A DNA stretch of 64,000 nt from positions 1 through 64,000 of the forward strand of contig JBBROU010000005.1 of NCBI GenBank assembly GCA_038229055.1, in the 5' to 3' direction. Position 1 is the first letter of the stretch. Each line of letters starts with the position of its first letter. Made by a program: the position numbers and the translations under genes. Source of the stretch: JANYJA01 sp038229055 (GTDB taxonomy: Bacteria; Acidobacteriota; Terriglobia; Bryobacterales; Bryobacteraceae). Positions 26,405 to 36,622 of this stretch are shown here, piece after piece. The notes beneath the pieces were generated by a model. It did not search any database. It was given only the letters and a program-made list of their open reading frames with translations, and was not told where the DNA came from.

Positions 26405-26611
26405 ATGAGACTGTTGGCGCGACTGGAACGACTGGAGGCGCGAAGGATCGCCGGCATAAAGCCTCGCGTCATCCTTGTGTGGATAGACGAGGAAGGTCGC
26501 CGGACAAAGGTGGCCGACACCATTCCGCATTTGCCAGACGACACGCGATACGACGACTATGCGCCTGGTTGCAGAATGGGAGATGCCGATGGCTCTGCGG
26601 ACGCGAATTGA
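26405..26611 (+). CDS. Small RLERLE-type protein often paired with the HTH gene
   Basis: 68 residues starting MRLLARLERLEARR, a short coiled-coil leader, followed by VILVWIDEEGRRTKVADT. Small proteins with this N-terminus and a loosely conserved beta hairpin recur behind HTH genes of the type at 26203. It is complete, but its partner is broken, so its function may be lost. The biochemical role is unknown. Confidence 0.45.
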   Translation: MRLLARLERLEARRIAGIKPRVILVWIDEEGRRTKVADTIPHLPDDTRYDDYAPGCRMGDADGSADAN

Positions 26612-26809
26612 GAAGCTCGAACTCAAGCGGCGGCTTGCACCTGGCGATCTAATCCAACTTTTGAAACGCCGGGCGCTAGCCCAAGTCTCGGTCCGAGAAC
26701 GCGCTGCCGGCGCAGCCGCGTAATCTGGGTCTCAATTTGAAGTTCGAACCGCTCAGGGCCGACTGCGCCGAGACGTTGCCCGATCTCCGAGGTTAAGATA
26801 GAACAACCG

Positions 26810-28798
26810 ATGTTGGCGAGAACTACGGTCCTCCTCCTGTGTAGTTTCAGCGTTGCGTTTGCGACGGAGCGCGACATCGCGGAATGGGTCATCCGAAGTG
26901 GCGGCCGAGTGATCCTCGAAGGCAGCCGGGCGCCGCTTCGGGATGTTGCCGCGTTGCCGCCATTGGACTTGCATATTACGGGTATCGATCTCACGGGAAC
27001 GACCATTGAGCCGCAAGAATTGAAACTGATCGGTGGTTTGGCGGGTCTGAGGGAGCTTTACCTTCCAGGTCCAAGCTGGACGCCTTTTTCCGACAGCCCT
27101 CTCGAGGCTAACGATCAGCTGAAAAATTTGGCAAATCTGAAGAATCTCGAGCGCCTCTATTTCAGCCTGCATTTTTTGCCAACCTATAACATTCAGGATA
27201 GCGGCGTGGCTCTCCTGTCCAGCATGACGCAGCTCAAAGAACTTCGACTGCCCCAATCGCGTGTGGTGAAACCGGATCTCTCTCCCTTCGTTCATCTGCG
27301 CGCACTCGATCTTAGCGATTCGACTTTTAACGACGAAGGCATGAAGGTGCTGGAAGGGTTAAAAGAACTGCGGCGGCTTTATCTGAGGAACACGCCGGTG
27401 AGCGACGAAGGGCTGAAATCGTTGAGCCAGTTGAGCCAGCTTGAGGAGCTGGATCTTTACGGGGTGAAGGTGACGAATCGCGGGCTTGAGTCATTGCGCA
27501 ATCTAACCGGGCTGCAAAAGCTGAATCTTCTGGGCGCGGAGTTGACCGATGCCGGCGTGGATGTGCTCGCGGGGATGAAACAGCTACGCGTGCTCAATTT
27601 GTACCGGAGCCCCATCACGAACGCGGGCCTGGCCAAGCTGGCGACTTTGAAGAATCTCGCGGAGCTGGATGTGCGGTACACCCGCGCCACCCAGACCGGC
27701 GTCGCAGGATTCCGCGAGGCGGTTCCAGGTTGTCAGGTCGATTTTGTCGGAGGCTCGGTGACGCGGAAAGCGTCAGCCGCCGCGACACGGCCAGCGGGAG
27801 CCGGTGAGAAGTTTGTCGCCGAGTGGGTTCGGGCGTTAGGTGGCAGCGCGAAGTTCACCTCGGGCAAGTTGCGCGCGATTTCTCTTGCTTCTACTCCAGT
27901 GAGCGATGCTCAGCTTGCATATCTGAGTAAATTGGGAAGCCTCGAAAGGCTCGACCTGAGTGCGACTGAGACTGGAGACTTGGGGCTTGCATCGCTGAAA
28001 TCATTGCGCAGCTTGCGAGAGCTAATCGTCAACAACACCACTGTTTCCGATACGGGCCTGGCGCAACTTGGCGGACTTACGAAACTGCGCAAGCTTGGGT
28101 TGGAAAGCACGCTGGTTCGGGGCTCTGGCCTGGCGAACTTGAAAGACTTGACCGCGCTGCAAGAACTCGATCTGACGGGTTCTCCGGTAAACGATGCAGG
28201 GCTGCGGAACATAGGCGACATGGTCACCCTTGAACGGCTGCTGCTGAGCTACTCAGACCTGACGAACGCCGGACTGAAGGATCTTGGCAAACTGAGTCGC
28301 CTGCGAGTTCTCGAACTGGGGGGAACAGAGACGGGTGACGAAGGCCTGGCTTTCATCGGCACGCTGGAAACTTTGCGTCAACTCTCGCTGAGTAGCTGCC
28401 GCTTTACGCCTCAAGGGCTGGAGCATCTCAAGGGGCTCAAGAATCTGGAGCGTCTCGATCTTCTGCATACTTCTACCAACGACGCCGCCGTTGCATCGCT
28501 TGCCGGTTTGACCAATCTGACAGAGCTGAATTTCGATTACACGCCTGTGGGAGACAAGTCTCTCGAAACTTTGCGAACGTTGCCGCGGCTTCGCGAGCTG
28601 CGCCTGAACATGGCGAACATCAGCGATGCCGGCATTAAGGATCTCGAAACCATGAGCGGGTTGAAGGTTTTGAATCTTTACCACACGCTGGTGACCGAAA
28701 AAGCTGCGGCTCAACTAAAGGCGGCGCTCCCCAATTGCGCTATCGTGTTCGACCGTGATTCGGCGCTGCCCAGCCGGCGGGGGAAAGGTTCCACATGA
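26810..28798 (+). CDS. Secreted leucine-rich-repeat protein (two LRR halves)
   Basis: 662 residues. A signal peptide (LARTTVLLLCSFSVAFA) is followed by AEWVIRSGGRVILEG and then about ten LRRs of the pattern LxxLxxLxLxxTxVsDeGL. A second cap, FVAEWVRALGGSAKF (about residue 335), starts a new LRR array. The two caps are alike, so the protein arose by internal duplication. Such ribonuclease-inhibitor-like LRR proteins are abundant in Planctomycetes and Acidobacteria and are assumed to bind proteins or polysaccharides in the periplasm. No catalytic motif is seen. The stop overlaps the start of the next LRR gene (ATGA). Confidence 0.85.
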   Translation: MLARTTVLLLCSFSVAFATERDIAEWVIRSGGRVILEGSRAPLRDVAALPPLDLHITGIDLTGTTIEPQELKLIGGLAGLRELYLPGPSWTPFSDSPLEANDQLKNLANLKNLERLYFSLHFLPTYNIQDSGVALLSSMTQLKELRLPQSRVVKPDLSPFVHLRALDLSDSTFNDEGMKVLEGLKELRRLYLRNTPVSDEGLKSLSQLSQLEELDLYGVKVTNRGLESLRNLTGLQKLNLLGAELTDAGVDVLAGMKQLRVLNLYRSPITNAGLAKLATLKNLAELDVRYTRATQTGVAGFREAVPGCQVDFVGGSVTRKASAAATRPAGAGEKFVAEWVRALGGSAKFTSGKLRAISLASTPVSDAQLAYLSKLGSLERLDLSATETGDLGLASLKSLRSLRELIVNNTTVSDTGLAQLGGLTKLRKLGLESTLVRGSGLANLKDLTALQELDLTGSPVNDAGLRNIGDMVTLERLLLSYSDLTNAGLKDLGKLSRLRVLELGGTETGDEGLAFIGTLETLRQLSLSSCRFTPQGLEHLKGLKNLERLDLLHTSTNDAAVASLAGLTNLTELNFDYTPVGDKSLETLRTLPRLRELRLNMANISDAGIKDLETMSGLKVLNLYHTLVTEKAAAQLKAALPNCAIVFDRDSALPSRRGKGST

Positions 28799-29724
28799 AG
28801 CTGGGCCTTATCTTTTCCGCTGCCGCGGCGTGCTGGGGTGCGGTCGACCCTGCCTCCTGGATTCCCGATGCGGGAGGCGTGATCACGCGAGATAGCCGGA
28901 ATCGAATAATCGCCGTCGATCTTCGTGGAAGCTGGGTTACGGATTCGGACTTAACCGAATTGGCGAAGCTGCCAAATCTTGAACGTCTCGACCTTTCCCT
29001 CACCCGAATCGGCGATCACGGGCTGCAGCAACTCAAGAACGCTCCTGCCATCACAGATCTCGATCTCTCTTTCGACGAGTTGATCGGCGATGGCGCGCTA
29101 TCAGCCGTCAAGGGATGGAAGCATTTGAAGCGTTTGAACGTGCGCGGGACGAAGATTACGGACATGACGGTGCGGTATTTGTCCGCCGTGACGTCGATCG
29201 AGTCACTCGATATCGGATACGCGCAATTGACCGATGTGGGTCTCGATCCGCTGACTGCGCTCGTCAACCTCAAGGAACTGGCGATCGGCGGCAACAAGCT
29301 CACCGATACCGGGCTTCAGCCGCTGCGGCAACTATCCGGGTTGACGTATCTCGATCTGAGCGGCGGACAACGGACCGATTCCGGACTGTGGGCCATCAGC
29401 CTCACCGAGCCTGGGCTCGATGCGCTCGCAACGCTAAAGAATTTGCGCCACCTGCGCCTGAGCGGAACATCGGTTACGTCTCGAGGCCTGGAGAAACTGA
29501 AAGGGCTGACTCAGTTGGAACGGCTCGATTTGCAAGGGTGCGGGCGGATCGGCGATGAGGCGGTGCCGGTCCTGGCGGCACTTCCCGCGTTGCATCTGAT
29601 CGACCTAAACAGCACGTCCGTGACGAAGCGGGGACTCGAAGCGCTCCGAAAGGCTAAGCCCGACTGCGCCGTTCTAACTGGACAACTGGACGCCTCTCAC
29701 CGGGACGCCGCCGAAGAACCGTAG
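28795..29724 (+). CDS. Secreted leucine-rich-repeat protein
   Basis: 309 residues. Signal peptide LGLIFSAAAACWGA, a cap (SWIPDAGGVITRDSRNRI) similar to the neighbour's, then about eight LRRs with the same L..L..L.L..T.I.D.GL pattern. One repeat is longer (GGQRTDSGLWAISLTEPGLD) and would kink the solenoid. It is translated together with the preceding LRR gene. Both are convergent with the DUF1552/DUF1592 pair, with only 7 bp between stop codons. Confidence 0.85.
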   Translation: MKLGLIFSAAAACWGAVDPASWIPDAGGVITRDSRNRIIAVDLRGSWVTDSDLTELAKLPNLERLDLSLTRIGDHGLQQLKNAPAITDLDLSFDELIGDGALSAVKGWKHLKRLNVRGTKITDMTVRYLSAVTSIESLDIGYAQLTDVGLDPLTALVNLKELAIGGNKLTDTGLQPLRQLSGLTYLDLSGGQRTDSGLWAISLTEPGLDALATLKNLRHLRLSGTSVTSRGLEKLKGLTQLERLDLQGCGRIGDEAVPVLAALPALHLIDLNSTSVTKRGLEALRKAKPDCAVLTGQLDASHRDAAEEP

Positions 29725-29731
29725 GACTCGA

Positions 29732-31078
29732 CTAGCTCAGAACTTGGCTGAGCTTCCGCGTGGCTGTGGGGAACTTGCCAAGGCCGGCACCGAGGACGTC
29801 ATCGGCGAGAGTCAGATAAAGGTCGCCTACGGTTCCGGTGGTCTCCGTGTGCGTTCCTGTGGCGATTCGCCCGGCATGACCGGCGACGAGAAGACCCAAT
29901 CCATTGTTCTTGTGCGGATTGGCCTCAGCGTGCTCGTGCGTATAGACAATGCAGCAGTGGTCGAGCAGCGTGCCGTCACCCTCTGGAGTGCTCTTCAGGC
30001 GGCCGATGAAATAAGCAAACTCTTCGGCGTGCCAGCGGCAGATGTCAGAGAGAATGCGCTGCCCTTCGACGCCGTCCGCACCGGGCGCGCGGCCATCGGC
30101 GTGGGTGTAGTCATGGTGCCGGGCGGCAGTGTAACCGAGCCATGGGAAGCGCGTGATGCTCTGGCACTTGGTGAGCATGTATGAAGCAACGCGGGTCTGG
30201 CGGGTGATGAGAGCCTGGGCGATCAGATCGCTCTGCAGTTTCGCAACGCGCGGCCAATCTTTCATGTCCTCGAGCTCCGGCGTGCTGAGCTCCTTGTATT
30301 CGGGCGGAAGGCCGGTGATGGCCCGCTCCAAATCGCGCACCGAGGCGAAATGTTCTTCGACGCGCTGTTGATCCTCTTTGGGAAGATTACTTTTCAGAGC
30401 CGCGGCGTCTTCCTGAACTGCGTCCAAGATGCTTCGCTTGCGGCTGATCCAACCGTCTTCCCGCTTACCGAACAGCCGGTCAAACAGACGGTGAGGCAGC
30501 ATCTCCGGGGGCAGGGCGCGGTCGAAACCGGCCCAGCTCATGTTGCGCTGGATGCTCTCGCCGAAGGATTCCTGCGCGACTCCGACCTGCAAGGAGCGGA
30601 AGCGCGATTCGCCGCCAATTTTCTGGGCGATCACCTGGTCGATGGAAGGTCCGCCGGCACCTCGACCGGTGAAGGTGGTGCAGCTCATCAACCCGCTCAT
30701 CGAATTGTGATGGCCATTGCCGGGGCCGGGCATCCCGGCAGCCTGATTATCGAGGCCGCTGAGCACATGGATGTCGTTTCGGAACGGAGCCAAAGGAGAG
30801 AGACACGGAGTGAACCTGTAATTGGCACCGGTTTCCGCGGGGATCCAGTAGCGTTCGGGAATTCCATTTCCGTTGAACCACAGCACGAAACGGTTTTCGA
30901 TCGGCGCCTCAGCCGCTTTACCCGTGACCGTTCGCTCCGCGGCATATGCCGTTCCGGCCGAATTAAACATCGAGACGAGCGGCGGGAGGCCTACCCAGAT
31001 ACCCGCACCCGACAAGCTCAAGCCCTTGAGCAACTTCCGGCGGGAAACTCTAGCGCGCGTGGTAATTATTTGCGACAT
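29732..31078 (-). CDS. DUF1552 secreted protein (Tat substrate)
   Basis: 448 residues. The N-terminus has a twin-arginine signal (SRRKLLKGLSLSGAGIW). The body matches DUF1552: a WFNGNGIPERYW segment, HNSMSGLMSCTTFTGRG, SIDQVIAQKIG and a C-terminal VGDLYLTLADDVLG. Proteins of this family are sulfatase/phosphatase-superfamily-like and are almost always encoded with a DUF1592 cytochrome-like partner, as here. The partner overlaps this start by 29 bp. Their joint role, possibly polymer or alcohol oxidation outside the membrane, is not established. Confidence 0.88.
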   Translation of the reverse strand: MSQIITTRARVSRRKLLKGLSLSGAGIWVGLPPLVSMFNSAGTAYAAERTVTGKAAEAPIENRFVLWFNGNGIPERYWIPAETGANYRFTPCLSPLAPFRNDIHVLSGLDNQAAGMPGPGNGHHNSMSGLMSCTTFTGRGAGGPSIDQVIAQKIGGESRFRSLQVGVAQESFGESIQRNMSWAGFDRALPPEMLPHRLFDRLFGKREDGWISRKRSILDAVQEDAAALKSNLPKEDQQRVEEHFASVRDLERAITGLPPEYKELSTPELEDMKDWPRVAKLQSDLIAQALITRQTRVASYMLTKCQSITRFPWLGYTAARHHDYTHADGRAPGADGVEGQRILSDICRWHAEEFAYFIGRLKSTPEGDGTLLDHCCIVYTHEHAEANPHKNNGLGLLVAGHAGRIATGTHTETTGTVGDLYLTLADDVLGAGLGKFPTATRKLSQVLS

Positions 31079-33026
31079 GAAGATTCGGTCTCTCTTTCGG
31101 GAATTCTCTCTCGCGGACTAACGAAATTATAGCTTCCTTAAAGCGAAACTGCGATTTGCGGAACGCATCGACCGCGCGGCTGATGACCGGATCGTCCCCG
31201 GGAGCTTCCATTCGGCCCTCAACATAACGGAAGTATTGCTTGACCATGCATTCCTGGCAGAGCGGACTGTTGGCCAGGATCGAACCGAGTTCGCGAGGCG
31301 ACGTGAAATTGGATTCGGGGATGCCAGCGACAAAACCTTTGGTGTCCATGGGTAGGTCGATGGTCTTCGGCGGCGGGCGCTTCCCCTCGCCATGATAGGC
31401 GCTATAAAAAGTAAGCTGATACTTGTCGCGCCGGGCGCCCACGGCATCGAACTTCTCGAATCCAAACCCGATCGGATCAATCAGGTTATGGCATGTGGCG
31501 CAAGTGGCGTTGGTGACGTGTTCGGCCATGCGTTCGCGGTTGGCCTGAGGATGCGCGGCGGTACTGGCGGGCAAATTGGTATTCACTCCGGCCGGCGGCG
31601 GGGGGACATGCTGACACAGAAACTGTTCTCTTACAAAGAGTCCGCGGCCCGTCAGAGAAGTATCGTCCGGTTTGGCGGATAGAGCCAAGAACAGTGTCTG
31701 GCCAAGGAGACCCGCGCGTTCAGAAGCCGCGGGAAAAGCGACGCGATCAAATTCCTTGGCCGGGGCAGGCACGCCATAGATACCGGCGATGTCGGCATTG
31801 ACAAACGAATATTCCGCGGTGAAGGCGTCCATAAAGTTGCGGTCATTCCAGACTAAATCCGCTACGAACTGCCGGGCCTCTTCGGTCATGGCAACCGCGG
31901 TTTCGCGGCTGAACTTAGGATACCTGTGGCGGTCGCGGGCGCTGGTCAACACACGGTCGAAGCGAAGCCACTGCGAAACGAATTCGTCGACTGCTTTATG
32001 TGCGCGCGCGTCCTGCAACATGCGTCGCGTCATGCTCTCGACGGCCGCGGGCGTGGACAATTCACCCTTGGTGGCCGCGGCCATCAGCTCCGCATCCGGC
32101 ATGGTGTCCCAGAGCGCATATGAGAGCCGGCTCGCCGTGGCGTAGGACTTCCATTTCGGATCGGAAGTGGCATCGAGGCGGAAAAGAAAATTGGGCGATT
32201 GCAACATCGCCTCAACTACTACCTGCGCACCCTTCACGAACTCGCGTTGCGCGTCAAACAGCTTGGAGTAGCGCTTCTCAGCCGCGGCATCGAGCGGTTT
32301 GCGAAACGCGCGCAGCCCGAATTCGCGAATGAACTTTGTCCGGCACTCGGGGGACGGTGAACATCGGATCAATCCGCGGGTGTCGCCATTGCGGAAAGCA
32401 TTGCGAGCAAGCTTCTCGGCGGCACTACTATAGGCTTCGATGAGCAGCGGGGATAGATTCTGTGCGTCGTATTGGTCCTTGAACCCGTTCACAAAATCTT
32501 CTGGCGGAAACTGGCTGGCCGGCGCGGTCTGGTCACCGAGTAGATCGCTTACCGTGTTGTTGTATTGACTGTGTGTCAGCCGCCGCAACGCCGCGCCCTG
32601 AGTCGCTGCACTGGCTTCGGCTCCGCCCTCGCGATAGTTGCGCGCCTTTGCCAGTTCGTCGCCAGAGAGCGCGGCCAATTTCTGGATCCACGAAACTAGG
32701 ATTGCTTCCTCCGGACTGCCGGGAGCAATGCGCTGGCCGCCAGCGTGCGCGATTCGCTTGGTGGGCTTCTTTAGTAACAGAGATTGATCCGGATGCTCAC
32801 GATCCACCAACACAACCAGTGACTTACCGAAATCTTCCATGCCTTCCTTCGGAAGAACTGCCTCGGGGAAGTGCAGGCGAGTTGCGGAGGCGACGCCGTT
32901 CCGGTTGTGACAAGTAGCGCACCCAGCCTTTTCGAGGACCGGCAGGAGCGTTTGCGAAAAGGTGTCGTTATTCGCGCCCCAGAGGCTGCAAGCAAATGAA
33001 GTCAGAAGGAGCAGGCGAGGGAGCAT
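31050..33026 (-). CDS. DUF1592/DUF1588-type planctomycete cytochrome-like protein
   Basis: 658 residues with signal peptide LPRLLLLTSFACSLWGA. A c-type heme site GCATCHNRNG (Cys36, Cys39, His40) opens the protein. DUF1587/1595/1592 segments follow (LRRLTHSQYNNTVSDLLGD, LRAFRKPLDAAAEKRYSKLF, ASRLSYALWDTMPDAELMAA). A second heme-like motif (NATCATCHNLIDPIGFGFE, about residue 508) belongs to DUF1588, and the end matches DUF1585. It is typical of large secreted c-type proteins of Planctomycetes and Acidobacteria, paired with DUF1552. A single or double heme could relay electrons from an unknown periplasmic oxidation. Confidence 0.9.
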   Translation of the reverse strand: MLPRLLLLTSFACSLWGANNDTFSQTLLPVLEKAGCATCHNRNGVASATRLHFPEAVLPKEGMEDFGKSLVVLVDREHPDQSLLLKKPTKRIAHAGGQRIAPGSPEEAILVSWIQKLAALSGDELAKARNYREGGAEASAATQGAALRRLTHSQYNNTVSDLLGDQTAPASQFPPEDFVNGFKDQYDAQNLSPLLIEAYSSAAEKLARNAFRNGDTRGLIRCSPSPECRTKFIREFGLRAFRKPLDAAAEKRYSKLFDAQREFVKGAQVVVEAMLQSPNFLFRLDATSDPKWKSYATASRLSYALWDTMPDAELMAAATKGELSTPAAVESMTRRMLQDARAHKAVDEFVSQWLRFDRVLTSARDRHRYPKFSRETAVAMTEEARQFVADLVWNDRNFMDAFTAEYSFVNADIAGIYGVPAPAKEFDRVAFPAASERAGLLGQTLFLALSAKPDDTSLTGRGLFVREQFLCQHVPPPPAGVNTNLPASTAAHPQANRERMAEHVTNATCATCHNLIDPIGFGFEKFDAVGARRDKYQLTFYSAYHGEGKRPPPKTIDLPMDTKGFVAGIPESNFTSPRELGSILANSPLCQECMVKQYFRYVEGRMEAPGDDPVISRAVDAFRKSQFRFKEAIISLVREREFPKERPNLHVANNYHAR

Positions 33027-33277
33027 TGGAGATTCGCGAAAACGAACTCACCCATTGTATCAGCCGGGCATCCTCTTACCCGGCACGTACAGAATGAGAA
33101 TGACGCCAAGCCCCGCCCAAACCACATACCGGGCTGCAACAATCCGCGATGAAAGATATGAATCTTGGGCCATTCTGCCGCCGCGAAAGAGAACGTCCAG
33201 GTCTTCGTACAGCTTGTTGACTGAGGCGCGAGGGCTATGCTACTGTCCAACAAATTCGCTTGGTATGGGAGTTCATT
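33027..33277. other. Divergent intergenic region
   Basis: About 250 bp between the DUF1592 gene and the TonB receptor gene, so it must hold both promoters. I see no clear sigma-70 boxes or inverted-repeat operator. A ribosome binding site GGGAG sits at 33266-33270. Confidence 0.5.
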
Positions 33278-36200
33278 ATGAAAACGTTTGTTTCGATTCT
33301 GATGCTCGGAATGATTGCCGTTCCGATTACCCTTCTTAACGCTCAAGTCGACACGGCGACCATCGTGGGCACTGTGCAGGATGCCAGCGGGGCAGTGGTT
33401 CCTTCGGCATCGGTAACCGCAAAGGAATTGGATACCAATACCACCACGGCGACGAAAGCCGATTCCTCCGGCAATTATGTGATCACGCCGCTGAAGATCG
33501 GAAGATATTCAATCACGGTGGAGGCTGCCGGCTTCAAGCAAGAGACGCGCTCCGGACTGGTTTTGCAGGTCCAAGATCGGCTGAAGATTAATTTCAGTCT
33601 GCAAGTGGGCGCAATAACGGAAACGGTGAATATTAAGGGTGAATCGCCCCTGGTTGATACCGAAACTTCCTCGCTGGGACAGGTCATCGGGAGCAGACAA
33701 ATTACCGACCTGCCGTTGAACGGCCGGGATTACACCCAACTGGCTACGCTGACGGCGGGCGTTGCGAAAATCACCGAAAACGGGGGCGGAATCAATGGCG
33801 CCACCACTGCCACGAATGGCAACGCAGGCGGCAGTTTCTCGGTGAACGGGAATCGGGGAAACCTGAACAACTTCATGCTGGACGGGATTGACAACAATTC
33901 CAATGACAATGCAGGCAACGTTTTGAAAACGAGCGTTGACGCGATCGCGGAATTCAAGGTACAGACCAGTAACTATTCCGCGGAATTCGGACGCAGCGGA
34001 GGAGCGGTAATCAATGCCACCATCAAATCCGGAACCAATGAATTCCATGGCGCGGCATTCGAGTTTCTGCGCAACTCCGCCCTGGACGCGCGCGGATTTT
34101 TCGAGCAGGCGAATCAACCCAAAGCACCTTTTAAGCAGAACCAGTTTGGTGCGACGCTCGGGGGCCCGATCCGCAGAAACAAGACATTCTTCTTTAGTGA
34201 CTACCAGGGTTCCAGAGTACGCGCGGCGCAGACCCTTTTCTCAACGGTACCCAGCGCCGGTCAGATCACTGGGAATTTCGCCAATATTCTGGGAGCTCAG
34301 GTAGGCGTGGATGCGCTCAACCGGCCCGTCTACGCCAACGAGATTTTCGACCCGGCGACCACCCGAACCGTGAATGGCGCGGTGGTGCGCGACGGGTTCG
34401 GGTTCGATCCAACGACAGGCGTGCCGATTTCCGGGTCGGCAAATGTAATTCCGGCCAACCGGCTGGATCGCGTTAGCTCCGCCGTTGCAGCGCTGTATCC
34501 GGCAGCGAATGTCGCGGGAGCGCGGGCGAACAACTACATCGTGAATGCGCCTGGAAAAGATCAGGTGGATCAGATGGATGTGCGAATCGACCACAACCTG
34601 TCCGCGACGCAACAGATCTTCGGACGTTTTTCACTGAGCCAGCGCACGCGCTTCCAGGCGCCTCCTTTGCCGGGGCTCGCGGATGGCGGCAACTACAGCA
34701 CCGGTAATTATTTTGAAGGGACCCGGGGACTGGCGCTGGCGCATACCGACACCATCAATCCGAGAATGGTGAATGAGATCCGGCTGGGTTGGAGCCGTAA
34801 TCACTATCGCGATAACATTCCGGCCTACGGGCAAAACTATCCGGCCGGCAACCTTGCGGTTCCGGGTGTCCCGAATAACGCAACCGTCAACGGTCTGACC
34901 TTGTTTCAACCTAACGCTTATCGCAGGCTGGGAGAGCCAGGTTACACTCCGACGGTAAGTACGACTCAAGAATTTCAGCAATCCGATACCTTGAGCATCA
35001 ATCGGGGCAAACATTCGATCAAAGTGGGTGCACAGTTCCGGCAGAGCCAGTTCAATCTATTCCAGGTGGGACAGCCGCGCGGGCGATTCGGCTTCACGGG
35101 TCAATTCACGGCGGACTCTCCTTCCGCTGGAGACGGGAGCGGTAACGGTCTGGCAGACATGCTGCTCGGTTTGCCGACAACCTCGGTGATTTCCACGCTG
35201 ACTTACTTTGGAAACCGGCAGAAGGTGTATGGCGGCTTCATTCAGGACGATGTGAAGCTGACTCCGACGTTGACTCTGAATCTCGGGGTGCGGTACGACT
35301 ACACCAGCCCAATCAAAGAAGCGCACAATCGGCAGAGCAATTTCGATTTCGCGACGGGGCAGATCCTGGTAGCCGGCCGGAATGGAGCTTCGGATGGCTT
35401 AACCACAACTGATAAGAACGACTTTGCACCTCGGGTGGGCATTGCATGGAGCCCGCTCCGTCAGGGGAAGACGGTATTCCGGGCTGCCTACGGCCGCTTC
35501 TTCAGTTACCAGGAAATCCGCACGGGCGACCCGCTGCAACTCGCCTACAATCTCCCATTCTTTTTCGAGCCGAGCTTTGTAAGCGATGGCGTCACTCCGG
35601 TGCTAACGGTGAGCGGAGGTTTTCCGGCACTCGATCCGAACAACGCGAAGTTGGCTGGCGTAACCAGCAACGACCGGCGCCTGCACGCGCCGGTGACTGA
35701 CCAGTGGAGTTTTAGTATTCAGAACCAGCTCCCGGGGAACATTATGGCCGAGGTTGCCTATGTTGGTTCGAAGTCGACTCACTTGCAAGTGCTGGTCGAT
35801 CACAATCAAGATCCAACCCCAGGACCTGGGGACGTTCAGTCACGGCGGCCATACCCGCAATACGGGCCGTTTACTTCCATTGAGAATCACGGCAACTCGA
35901 CTTACCAATCATTACAGTTAAAGGTGGAGAAGAGGCTGTCAGCCGGGCTGATGTTTTTGAGCGCGTTTACTTACGCCAAATCCATCAACGATCAGCCGGA
36001 GATTTGCTGTAACTCGCCGTGGCCGCAGAATTCCTATAACCTAAGGTCGGAGAAAGGACTTTCCGATTTCGATGAACGATTTCGGTGGGTGTCGAGCTTC
36101 GATTATGAGCTACCGGTTGGCAAGGGTAGGCGGTTTCTAAACGGCAGCAGAGTCGCCGATCTGGCACTCGGGGGGTGGCATGTGGGCAGCATCTTCACGA

Positions 36201-36622
36201 TGAGGACCGGATTTCCGTTCTCTCCGCTGATGGGTTACGATCCGTCAAACACAGGCTCGAATGGGGCGGTTCGTACGGACCGAGTTGCGAACGGGAATCT
36301 TGCGTCCGGCAAGAGGTCGCCCAACTTATGGTTCGATATCAACGCGTTTCCTCTACCGGCGCCCTATACGTTCGGCAACGCCGGTAAGAACATTCTGGTA
36401 GGCCCCGGCGAAGTAACCGCGGATATTTCCATTCGCAAAGTATTCAACGTTACCGAGCGTTCCAACCTGGAGTTTCGCGCCGAGGCTTTCAACGCGTTCA
36501 ACCACGCTGTCTTTGCTCAACCGGACAACTACATCACGGATGGTCCCGGCGCGGCCGGAGTCATCACGTCGACAGTTATCCCGCAGCGGCAATTACAGTT
36601 TGCGCTGAAGGTTCACTTCTAA
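33278..36622 (+). CDS. Oar-like TonB-dependent receptor with carboxypeptidase-like N-terminal domain
   Basis: 1114 residues from the ATG at 33278, chosen over a TTG at 33260 because GGGAG precedes it by 7 bp and a clean signal peptide follows (KTFVSILMLGMIAVPITLL). Residues 25-115 form a carboxypeptidase-regulatory-like fold (VGTVQDASGAVVPSASVTAK). The plug follows (LPLNGRDYTQLATLTAGV; FMLDGIDNNSND), then a long barrel ending in KVHF with an aromatic-x-Phe terminus. Acidobacteria carry dozens of such receptors for uptake of large or scarce substrates. The substrate cannot be read from sequence. No TonB-ExbBD genes are near. Confidence 0.9.
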   Translation: MKTFVSILMLGMIAVPITLLNAQVDTATIVGTVQDASGAVVPSASVTAKELDTNTTTATKADSSGNYVITPLKIGRYSITVEAAGFKQETRSGLVLQVQDRLKINFSLQVGAITETVNIKGESPLVDTETSSLGQVIGSRQITDLPLNGRDYTQLATLTAGVAKITENGGGINGATTATNGNAGGSFSVNGNRGNLNNFMLDGIDNNSNDNAGNVLKTSVDAIAEFKVQTSNYSAEFGRSGGAVINATIKSGTNEFHGAAFEFLRNSALDARGFFEQANQPKAPFKQNQFGATLGGPIRRNKTFFFSDYQGSRVRAAQTLFSTVPSAGQITGNFANILGAQVGVDALNRPVYANEIFDPATTRTVNGAVVRDGFGFDPTTGVPISGSANVIPANRLDRVSSAVAALYPAANVAGARANNYIVNAPGKDQVDQMDVRIDHNLSATQQIFGRFSLSQRTRFQAPPLPGLADGGNYSTGNYFEGTRGLALAHTDTINPRMVNEIRLGWSRNHYRDNIPAYGQNYPAGNLAVPGVPNNATVNGLTLFQPNAYRRLGEPGYTPTVSTTQEFQQSDTLSINRGKHSIKVGAQFRQSQFNLFQVGQPRGRFGFTGQFTADSPSAGDGSGNGLADMLLGLPTTSVISTLTYFGNRQKVYGGFIQDDVKLTPTLTLNLGVRYDYTSPIKEAHNRQSNFDFATGQILVAGRNGASDGLTTTDKNDFAPRVGIAWSPLRQGKTVFRAAYGRFFSYQEIRTGDPLQLAYNLPFFFEPSFVSDGVTPVLTVSGGFPALDPNNAKLAGVTSNDRRLHAPVTDQWSFSIQNQLPGNIMAEVAYVGSKSTHLQVLVDHNQDPTPGPGDVQSRRPYPQYGPFTSIENHGNSTYQSLQLKVEKRLSAGLMFLSAFTYAKSINDQPEICCNSPWPQNSYNLRSEKGLSDFDERFRWVSSFDYELPVGKGRRFLNGSRVADLALGGWHVGSIFTMRTGFPFSPLMGYDPSNTGSNGAVRTDRVANGNLASGKRSPNLWFDINAFPLPAPYTFGNAGKNILVGPGEVTADISIRKVFNVTERSNLEFRAEAFNAFNHAVFAQPDNYITDGPGAAGVITSTVIPQRQLQFALKVHF

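Noticed and set aside
30350..31132. 260-residue plus-strand open frame opposite the DUF1552 gene
   Set aside because: Antisense of a clearly coding gene; no family signature.
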